From Neobacillus niacini (GTDB lineage Bacteria > Bacillota > Bacilli > Bacillales > Cytobacillaceae): a stretch of DNA of 64,000 bases. Positions 57,586-64,000 of the stretch are shown one piece after another (position 1 is the first letter of the stretch; each line of letters opens with the position of its first letter). Position numbers and translations under genes: made by a program. The DNA is taken from NCBI RefSeq assembly GCF_019749295.1, contig NZ_JACWFG010000001.1:456604-520603 (forward strand), given 5' to 3'. Below the pieces are notes generated by a model that ran no database searches, had not been told where the DNA came from, and saw only the letters and a program-made list of their open reading frames with translations.

Positions 57586-59880
57586 TTATAGGAATGGATT
57601 TTCGTGCTTTGCTTTAAGACGCTGCCATCTCTTTTCGACTTCTTCCTCAAATTCTTCTAAGATAGATTTGTTTTCTTCTTTTAGAAGATGTTTTGTTTTA
57701 CCCATATATTTTAACCATTCGGATATTGGAACTCGTTTATTTTTCGCCTCTGGATCATGGGTTATAGTTGTAACCCCTTGTTCTACTTCATACAGCGGGA
57801 AGAAGCAGGAATTTACTGCTTGCTCCAAAATTGTGGTTCCATAACGATCCTCTGACTTCCAGTTAAGCGGGCAGGTAATCAGAATTTTGCCATAAACAGT
57901 ACCAACATTTTGTGCATACCACTGTGCTTTCGCACCTTTTTTAACTAAGTCCTGAGGAAAGCTTTCTGCCCCTGTAAATACGTAAGGGATATTTGTTGCA
58001 GCCATAATTTGCGCTGTATCCTTGTGATGGAACCCTTTTCCTTTTTGTACTTTTCCTACACCTGATGTGCTTGTCATATGACCTAATGGAGTAGAATAAG
58101 ACATTTGTGAGCCAGTATTCATATAGCCTTCATTATCATACTCCAGCATAATCAACTTATGTCCCCGAAGCGCAGTTCCTATGGCAGATCCCATTCCAAT
58201 ATCCATCCCGCCATCACCGGTTATCATAACAAACGTGGCATCGTCAGAAACTTCAATTTCTCCACGGCGTTTTAATTCCATAAACGCTTCAAGTGTTCCT
58301 GATAACGTTGCAGGACCATTTTGGAATAAGTTATGCATCATGGTTTGTTTATGAGAACTGTGGGGATATGAGGTTGTTGTCACATAAGCACAACCTGTTT
58401 GGAATAATGTGACGATATCACCTTCAATTCCTTTAAAGAATAATTCCAATCCCCCAAATATTCCACACCCAGGACAGGCACCGTGTCCGGAAGCAATTCG
58501 CTTAGGTTTGCCCGTCAATGCACGAAGCGGTGGAATTTTCACCTTAAGTTTGTTTGTTTCTTCATCCAATTTCACATCAATTAAACCAGATCTGTATACT
58601 TCACCGTGCTGAGGTGTAATTACTGGCTTAAGAATTTGATCTGGATTACCAGGAACATGTCCATAATAATCAAATGGCTTTTCAGCATATCCTTTTTCCA
58701 TTGCATCGACGGTCATATCAAAGAATTTATGTGCATCAGATGCGTAGAAATCTTTACCGCCCAGGCCGAAAACTCGACTTAGTACGATTGTTTTATTTTC
58801 ACGGTCTTCTTGGAGGGCAGATTTCACCTCATGTGTTAAATTTGGTCCATTTGCGCCATATGAATCTGCACGTTCACCCACTAGTAATGCTTTTACATTT
58901 TTAAGAGCCTCACGAATTTCCTTCGCCGGGAATGGACGGATAACATTTGGGCTGATTACCCCCGCCTTAATTCCTTTAGCACGTAATTCATCAACTACAT
59001 CTTTCGCTGATTCACCAGCAGAATTTAAGAGGAATAATGCAACATCCGCATCTTCCATTTTATATAAATCAAGCACTGAGTATTCACGGCCTGATAAACG
59101 AGCGTATTCAGCTGCAACCTCTTTATACACCTCTCCAGCTGCATAAATGGCTTCGGATTGCTGAAAATTGTTGTTGATAAGGTCATCACCATTCATATGA
59201 GCACCAATTGTTACTGGTTTCTTTGGATCTCTTGCAAAATGATAATCTGTTGGACATTCACCAACAAATTGCTGAACGACCTTTCTTTCTTTAAAATATT
59301 CCACCCGGCGCTTTTGATGGGATGTAAAGAATCCATCATAAGCAACGATAACCGGCAGACGCACCTTAGAATGTTCTGCAATTTTCAAAGCCATAATATT
59401 CATATCATAAACCGCCTGCGGTGTACTAGCTGTTAAGATAACCCAGCCAGTATTTAAGGCAAAGTATAGATCAGAATGATCTCCTCTAATATCAAGAGGT
59501 CCACTGACAGCACGAGTTACAAGATTCATAACCATTGGAAAACGGGTTCCAGACTGAACTGGCAGCTGTTCTATCATATAAAGAAGACCATTTGCACTTG
59601 TTGCATTGAATACTCTTGCTCCGGTAGCTGAGGCACCGTAGCAAATACCCGCTGAGCCATGTTCACCATCAGCAGGAATCAGCTTAATATCATGCTCACC
59701 GCGCGCTTTCATCTGATCCAGAAATTGCGCTACCTCAGTAGAAGGTGTAATTGGAAAATACCCCATAATATGATAATTAATTTGTGCAGCTGCCATAGCA
59801 GCCATTTCATTTCCAGATTCAAAGGTGGAAAGCTGCTCAGCGATCGACGAACTGGTAATTTTATCTTCTAACATTGCCAT
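57586..59880 (-). CDS. 2-oxoacid:ferredoxin oxidoreductase, fused alpha-beta subunits
   Basis: A 764-residue fusion. The alpha part (about 15-450) has the FPITPSTEVAQ, ADGEHGSAG and TSANGLLYMIEQ motifs of the PFOR family. The beta part (about 470-720) has GHGACPGCG with cluster-binding Cys, GDGGMDIGMGS (thiamine diphosphate), and NTGSQMSYSTPLG. Oxidises a 2-oxoacid with CoA, reducing ferredoxin. Overlaps the upstream gene by one base (TAATG). Substrate not determinable from the sequence. Confidence 0.88.
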   Translation of the reverse strand: MAMLEDKITSSSIAEQLSTFESGNEMAAMAAAQINYHIMGYFPITPSTEVAQFLDQMKARGEHDIKLIPADGEHGSAGICYGASATGARVFNATSANGLLYMIEQLPVQSGTRFPMVMNLVTRAVSGPLDIRGDHSDLYFALNTGWVILTASTPQAVYDMNIMALKIAEHSKVRLPVIVAYDGFFTSHQKRRVEYFKERKVVQQFVGECPTDYHFARDPKKPVTIGAHMNGDDLINNNFQQSEAIYAAGEVYKEVAAEYARLSGREYSVLDLYKMEDADVALFLLNSAGESAKDVVDELRAKGIKAGVISPNVIRPFPAKEIREALKNVKALLVGERADSYGANGPNLTHEVKSALQEDRENKTIVLSRVFGLGGKDFYASDAHKFFDMTVDAMEKGYAEKPFDYYGHVPGNPDQILKPVITPQHGEVYRSGLIDVKLDEETNKLKVKIPPLRALTGKPKRIASGHGACPGCGIFGGLELFFKGIEGDIVTLFQTGCAYVTTTSYPHSSHKQTMMHNLFQNGPATLSGTLEAFMELKRRGEIEVSDDATFVMITGDGGMDIGMGSAIGTALRGHKLIMLEYDNEGYMNTGSQMSYSTPLGHMTSTSGVGKVQKGKGFHHKDTAQIMAATNIPYVFTGAESFPQDLVKKGAKAQWYAQNVGTVYGKILITCPLNWKSEDRYGTTILEQAVNSCFFPLYEVEQGVTTITHDPEAKNKRVPISEWLKYMGKTKHLLKEENKSILEEFEEEVEKRWQRLKAKHENPFL

Positions 59881-60893
59881 TATGAAATCCCCCCTGCTAG
59901 ATACGGAAAGTTCTGTTTCACTGTGTTAGCATCTGCATATCCAATCATTTCACGAAGATCGCCTAGTGCATCAGTTGGACAGGCTTCTACGCATTTCAAA
60001 CAGCCCTTACAATATTGATAATCAATCCCTTTAAGGAACATTTGCTTTCGGCCCTTCTTATCCTCGCCAGCTCCCCAGACGAAGCAATAATCGGGACATA
60101 CATTATCACACGCAGCACAATGGATACATTTATCCTGTTCAAACTGTGGAAGAAATCCTTGCCGTGAACCGCTTAAATCTTTCAATATACTATTGCCCTG
60201 AGCAGTCATAACTCCTCCGATTTCCTGAGTCATGTAACCTAATTGCGGCAGTGGACGAGAAAAACTTTTACCTTCTGCACCTTCTGGAACATCATAGGTT
60301 TTAAATTGAACCTCATTATAGCCGCGGTCAAATGTACGGATATTTGGTTCAACTAGATGAGGGTACTTCTTTTCAAACGTTTTGCGGATAACCTTACGCA
60401 TGGAATCTGGATCTAAGAAATCACAAATACGATATAAGGCTCCAAGCATTGCAGTGTTTACCTTTGTTTTTTCTTCAACCGCAATTGCTAAAGCATCGAC
60501 AAGGGCAAGTGTTCCATACTCAAGCTTTAAGTCTTTTTTAACCTCATCAAACTCCCGTGACGTATTTACAAGTGCGATTCCATCTGCATTCAATCCGCTG
60601 ACAACATCAACTGTTCTATAGAGTGCTTCATGAAAAACAGCAACAATATGCGGCTGCTCGATTGGGCTGTGATCTCTTATTTCAACATCATGTTCACAAT
60701 AACGGATAAAACTTTTAACCGGTGAACCCTTTTTTTCAGAACCGTATGATGAAAAGTTAGATCCATTCAGACCAAGACCAAGCACTCCTGCTTCAGCCAG
60801 CATTTTTCCTGCTAGGTTTGCTCCAAGACCGCCAATGGATTCAAGGCGAATCTCAAAGAACCCCAGCTCATTTTTCTTCGGTAATATAGACAT
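59880..60893 (-). CDS. 2-oxoacid:ferredoxin oxidoreductase, fused gamma-delta subunits
   Basis: A 337-residue fusion. The gamma domain (about 10-190) begins EIRLESIGGLGANLAGKMLAEAG; the delta-type 2[4Fe-4S] domain has C256, C259, C262, C266 (CIHCAACDNVCP) and C295, C298, C301, C305 (CKGCLKCVEACP). It completes the four-domain enzyme with the next gene. ATG 60893 is chosen for GGAAGGGGAGGG upstream; the frame to 60953 has none. Confidence 0.88.
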   Translation of the reverse strand: MSILPKKNELGFFEIRLESIGGLGANLAGKMLAEAGVLGLGLNGSNFSSYGSEKKGSPVKSFIRYCEHDVEIRDHSPIEQPHIVAVFHEALYRTVDVVSGLNADGIALVNTSREFDEVKKDLKLEYGTLALVDALAIAVEEKTKVNTAMLGALYRICDFLDPDSMRKVIRKTFEKKYPHLVEPNIRTFDRGYNEVQFKTYDVPEGAEGKSFSRPLPQLGYMTQEIGGVMTAQGNSILKDLSGSRQGFLPQFEQDKCIHCAACDNVCPDYCFVWGAGEDKKGRKQMFLKGIDYQYCKGCLKCVEACPTDALGDLREMIGYADANTVKQNFPYLAGGIS

Positions 60894-61194
60894 AATGGCC
60901 CTCCCCTTCCTGTTCAAAAAACTAAAAATACATATAATATTAATTCCCCTCACTCATTGTAGGACATATATTTTTTTCATGCTGTGACAAAAATCAAACA
61001 TCATTAATAATTTTCTATAACACCTTTCAAACACATAAACAAAACGTTAATTTATATGGATTTCATCCAAAAAATAACTATATAACAGAGAATAAACTGT
61101 GGTATAACAGCCATCCACGCTCGTTCGATTATGGTTTTTTTCAAAAATGAGATATAATATACTATTGTTTGTATTTTGTCGAAGGAGTTTTACT

Positions 61195-62937
61195 ATGAAC
61201 GTTATTTGCAGTACCTTAAATGCTAAATATATCCATACGAATTTGGCTATTCGTTACTTAAAAGCTTTTGCAGCTCCCGAATTTGATATCCAACTAAAGG
61301 AATACACAATTAAGGATCCAGTGATGAACATCGTTTCTGACCTATATCAGCAAAAACCTGCAATTATTGGATTTAGTTGTTATATCTGGAATATTGAAGA
61401 GACCATTAAAGTTGTTAATATGATTAAAAAAGTTGACTCTTCCATTCAGATTGTTTTCGGTGGTCCTGAAGTATCCTACGATACTGTTGAATGGATGAAA
61501 AAAATTCCAAGTGTAGACTTCATTGTTATGGGTGAGGGAGAACAAACATTTAAGGAGTTACTTTCTGAAATGAACGGTGAGGGAAACTTTAAAAATGTCC
61601 ACGGAATAGCATACCGCGAAAATGGACAGGTAAAAGTCACACCTCAACTAAATAAACTTGATCTAAAGGAACTTCCATCTCCCTATCGATTCCCTGAAGA
61701 TAAAGCTTATTTAGGAAAACGCGTCACTTATATTGAGACAAGCAGAGGCTGTCCATTTAGCTGTCAATTTTGTCTTTCTTCTATTGAAGTTGGTGTACGT
61801 TATTTTGATAGAGAGAAAATTAAGGATGATATACGTTATTTAATGGCCAATGGAGCAAAGACAATTAAGTTTGTTGATCGCACCTTCAACATAAGCAGAA
61901 GCTATGCGATGGAAATGTTCAGATTCTTAATAGACGAACATATGCCGGGGACTGTTTTTCAATTTGAAATTACTGCTGACATCATGAGACCTGAGGTTAT
62001 CGAATTTCTAAATAATGAAGCCCCTAATGGCCTCTTCCGTTTCGAAATCGGTGTACAATCAACCAATGATTATACAAACGAACTTGTCATGCGGAAACAA
62101 AATTTTGAAAAATTAACTAGAACGGTCACGATGGTAAAGGATGGCGGTAAAATAGATCAGCATCTTGATTTAATTGCCGGGCTGCCAGAGGAAGATTACG
62201 CCTCCTTTAGGAAAACATTTAATGATGTCTTCGAGCTTCGACCAGAAGAACTGCAGTTAGGGTTTTTAAAAATGCTCCGGGGAACAGGACTTAGACTTCG
62301 CGCTGCAGATCATGAGTATGTTTATATGGATCATTCTCCATATGAGATTTTGGGGAATAATGTCCTGCCTTTTGATGATATTCTTCGAATCAAGCAGGTC
62401 GAGGATGTGCTGGAAAAATATTGGAATGACCATCGGATGAACCACACAATCGAGTACTTAGTAACGAATGTTTTCCCGTCACCTTTTGACTTTTTCCAGG
62501 AGTTTGGTACCTATTGGGATGAACAGGGGTGGTCTAGAATTGGTCATCAGTTAGAAGATTTATTCCGAAGATTGTTCTCCTTTTTAGAAAATCGGTCTGT
62601 TAACGATATAGAAATCATCGCAGGTTTGATGAAATATGATTATTTAATTAATCATAAGTACAAGCCCCGGAAGCCGTGGTGGGAACAAAGCTTTTCTAAA
62701 CAGAATCGAACTGAGATTTATAAGCAAATAGTTGAAAACCCATCTCTCTTAGGACAAAACTATTTGGAATTAGACCTTGATGAGAAAGATTTATATAAGC
62801 ACACAATGATTGAAGAGCTTTCCTTTGATCTTTCTGAATACCTATCTACAGGAACTATTATTAAGCATCCTTCGACTTTAATTGCCTATTTTGATCCTTC
62901 AAACAAAGGCACACTCATGTTTTCGTATAAACTATAA
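61195..62937 (+). CDS. B12-binding domain radical SAM protein (DUF4080 type)
   Basis: A 580-residue enzyme with an N-terminal cobalamin-binding-like domain (about 1-125), radical SAM domain with CPFSCQFC (C186, C190, C193) in SRGCPFSC, and a C-terminal DUF4080 region (from about 400). No DxHxxG cobalamin ligand is seen, so B12 binding would be base-off type. Substrate unknown. GAAGGAG seven bases before ATG 61195. Confidence 0.88.
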   Translation: MNVICSTLNAKYIHTNLAIRYLKAFAAPEFDIQLKEYTIKDPVMNIVSDLYQQKPAIIGFSCYIWNIEETIKVVNMIKKVDSSIQIVFGGPEVSYDTVEWMKKIPSVDFIVMGEGEQTFKELLSEMNGEGNFKNVHGIAYRENGQVKVTPQLNKLDLKELPSPYRFPEDKAYLGKRVTYIETSRGCPFSCQFCLSSIEVGVRYFDREKIKDDIRYLMANGAKTIKFVDRTFNISRSYAMEMFRFLIDEHMPGTVFQFEITADIMRPEVIEFLNNEAPNGLFRFEIGVQSTNDYTNELVMRKQNFEKLTRTVTMVKDGGKIDQHLDLIAGLPEEDYASFRKTFNDVFELRPEELQLGFLKMLRGTGLRLRAADHEYVYMDHSPYEILGNNVLPFDDILRIKQVEDVLEKYWNDHRMNHTIEYLVTNVFPSPFDFFQEFGTYWDEQGWSRIGHQLEDLFRRLFSFLENRSVNDIEIIAGLMKYDYLINHKYKPRKPWWEQSFSKQNRTEIYKQIVENPSLLGQNYLELDLDEKDLYKHTMIEELSFDLSEYLSTGTIIKHPSTLIAYFDPSNKGTLMFSYKL

Positions 62938-62972
62938 AAACAGCCGGCTGATTTAGCCGGCTTATTTCTTTT
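62938..62972 (+). terminator. Terminator of the radical SAM gene
   Basis: AGCCGGCT-GATTT-AGCCGGCT followed by TATTTCTTTTT. It overlaps the end of the convergent 43-residue gene. Confidence 0.8.
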
Positions 62973-63093
62973 TAGTAGACTTATTATTATTCTTGTTGGC
63001 CTGAAGTACTTCATATAGCTTAGTGCCGTTTACATCGCCAAATTCAATACTAAATTCCTCACGAGTGTTCTGGACGCTTTTCTTCTCTTTCAT
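62962..63093 (-). CDS. Very small basic protein (43 residues)
   Basis: ATG 63093 follows AGGAAG by seven bases and begins immediately after the stop of the gene upstream (TAAATG), indicating an operon. The peptide MKEKKSVQNTREEFSIEFGD, then a NGTKLYEVLQ core, then an Asn/Lys-rich tail. REEFSIEFGD mirrors ESEFSAEFTD in the neighbour, suggesting related sequences. Function and family unknown; possibly spore-associated. Confidence 0.6.
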   Translation of the reverse strand: MKEKKSVQNTREEFSIEFGDVNGTKLYEVLQANKNNNKSTKKK

Positions 63094-63255
63094 TTAACTT
63101 CTTCCTTTTTTCCCAAGCTTTGAATTACGATTTGCAAACCTAATTGCGTTATCATCATCAGTAAATTCAGCTGAGAATTCACTTTCCTGTACATTTTTGT
63201 GAGGTGTCTTCGAATACTTATTTACTGCATCATATTCAGCTTTTCGTTTTGCCAT
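63094..63255 (-). CDS. Small basic protein (53 residues), likely spore-associated
   Basis: ATG 63255 follows AGGAGG. The peptide starts MAKRKAEYDAVNKYSKTPHK and includes ESEFSAEFTDDDNAIRFANRNSK, ending KKGRS. The composition (Lys/Asn/Asp, few hydrophobics) is like that of minor spore proteins, and the genes downstream of the divergent promoter region on the right include an SASP gene. I cannot name the family. Confidence 0.65.
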   Translation of the reverse strand: MAKRKAEYDAVNKYSKTPHKNVQESEFSAEFTDDDNAIRFANRNSKLGKKGRS

Positions 63256-63381
63256 ATTTTTTGACCTCCTATCGTGTGTTACAATATTAGTTTTCACAGG
63301 AAGCAGGAATTCAATCACTTCCTTATTTTTCTTAAATAAAATTGACTTTCAAGCGAAAAATAAAGAAAAATAGGAGTGAGC

Positions 63382-63735
63382 ATGATGACCAATAAGAAAA
63401 AGCAAAAACCTGATAATCCAACGATGAATGAAACAATCCCACATCAAATGAATGCACCAAGTTTCGAAGGAACAGGTATAAAAATGCAGCCTCCATTCAT
63501 AAATGAACATGGCGTTGTGATTGGAGACAGCTTATATTCTTCACCAAACTCGCCTTTAGAAAATTGGACTGAAAATACCGATCCCGAAATTATGGCCGGG
63601 GACGAATGGGTTCACCCAACAAATGATATTGGCTGGAATACAGCAGAAAACCGAGAACTGCTCGAAAGTAAAAAGAAACCGCAAGCATATCCCTTCATGC
63701 ACCCAGACAAAGACGTAAGCAAGGGAACTGATTAA
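63382..63735 (+). CDS. DUF3905 domain-containing protein
   Basis: A 117-residue hydrophilic protein: ETIPHQMNAPSFEGTGIKMQPPF, NEHGVVIGDSLYSS, DPEIMAGDEWVHPTNDIGWNT match DUF3905, a family I know only from spore-forming Bacillales. Probably a sporulation or spore protein. ATG 63382 has TAGGAG five bases upstream; GTG 63376 is in frame but too close. Confidence 0.8.
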   Translation: MMTNKKKQKPDNPTMNETIPHQMNAPSFEGTGIKMQPPFINEHGVVIGDSLYSSPNSPLENWTENTDPEIMAGDEWVHPTNDIGWNTAENRELLESKKKPQAYPFMHPDKDVSKGTD

Positions 63736-63771
63736 ATTATATAAGTATCCAAATCCGCAAAACATTACCAC

Positions 63772-63800
63772 TTATGAAAAAACAAAATTGAATCATAATA
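63772..63800 (+). promoter_or_regulatory. Candidate SigG promoter of the SASP gene
   Basis: TTATG (63772-63776), 17 bases, CATAATA (63794-63800). The -10 matches the forespore consensus CATnHTA exactly, and the -35 matches GHATR at four of five positions. SigG drives ssp genes in Bacillus. Confidence 0.6.
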
Positions 63801-63854
63801 CCATTACAGAGAAAAGAAATTACTCTCTGTATAGATACTAAGGAGTTGAAAATA

Positions 63855-64000
63855 ATGGCTAACAGCAGCAATAAATTATTAGTTCCAGGAATCGAGCAAT
63901 ACCTTGATCAAGTTAAATATGAAATTGCACAAGAGTTTGGCGTTAATTTAGGTTCAGATACAGTTTCACGCGCAAATGGTTCTGTTGGCGGCGAAATTAC
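63855..64000 (+). CDS. Alpha/beta-type small acid-soluble spore protein, 3' truncated by the window
   Basis: The first 48 codons are present, from ATG 63855 with AAGGAG upstream. [20 protein letters not shown], then [28 protein letters not shown], is the classical SASP sequence, including the germination-protease recognition region [10 protein letters not shown] and the DNA-binding Arg-Ala-Asn-Gly-Ser-Val-Gly-Gly-Glu segment. Coats spore DNA and protects it from UV. The C-terminal part lies beyond the window. Confidence 0.95.
   Translation, partial: MANSSNKLLVPGIEQYLDQVKYEIAQEFGVNLGSDTVSRANGSVGGEI

Overview
The window is a typical low-GC Firmicute chromosome segment, almost certainly an endospore-forming member of the Bacillaceae (Bacillus, Neobacillus or Cytobacillus type). 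The evidence is strong AGGAGG-type ribosome binding sites with ATG/GTG/TTG starts, hairpin-plus-T terminators, an alpha/beta small acid-soluble spore protein at the right edge, a Spo0E-type phosphatase, a sporulation-type histidine kinase, SR1P, RpoY, CtsR operators and a SAM-I riboswitch. Most genes follow the B. subtilis speA-pdh-rnjA-yku-ykv-clpE-mtn gene order, with insertions and deletions. No rRNA, tRNA, insertion sequence, prophage or CRISPR array was seen.

Layout. 1-1.6 kb: end of a probable speA, then the SR1/SR1P dual-function RNA, and DUF3055, DUF1885 and small membrane proteins. 1.7-6.7 kb: pyruvate dehydrogenase operon pdhABCD (minus strand). 7-12.4 kb: ykyA, def, a HAD phosphatase, a 23-codon basic peptide gene, rpoY-rnjA and ktrC. 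12.4-17 kb: a DUF4349 lipoprotein and a two-gene heterodimeric ABC exporter. 17.1-28.8 kb: the yku cluster (ykuV, ykuU, ykuR, dapH, ccpC, an inserted MFS pump, darB, ykuJ, a degenerate EAL protein YkuI, a C39-like lipoprotein, the Tat-exported YkuE, ykyB). 28.9-38.1 kb: patA, ykwC, an atypical SDR, ptsHI, ykvS, a CPBP protease, ykvI and several very small genes. 38.2-45.7 kb: CtsR-controlled clpE, an M3 peptidase, mhqR, an APH-like kinase and a fosmidomycin-resistance-type MFS pump. 45.8-49.3 kb: fixABCX. 49.6-57.4 kb: a ZIP transporter, spo0E, the methionine salvage genes mtnWXBD behind a SAM-I riboswitch, mtnE, mtnU and a PAS histidine kinase. 57.6-60.9 kb: a two-gene 2-oxoacid:ferredoxin oxidoreductase. 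61.2-64 kb: a B12-binding radical SAM protein, two tiny genes, a DUF3905 gene and the start of an SASP gene.

Connections. Central carbon metabolism and its control are concentrated here: PDH, ptsHI, CcpC, SR1/SR1P, and candidate cre sites at SR1, ptsH and fixA. dapH, ykuR and patA together encode the acetylated branch of diaminopimelate synthesis. The least expected content for an aerobic spore former is ferredoxin-linked redox chemistry: fixABCX and a 2-oxoacid:ferredoxin oxidoreductase lie about 8 kb apart on the same strand. They could share a ferredoxin or flavodoxin pool, but that link is inference. Small proteins below usual annotation cut-offs (23, 39, 40, 43, 53 and 58 codons) form the second group of under-described features.
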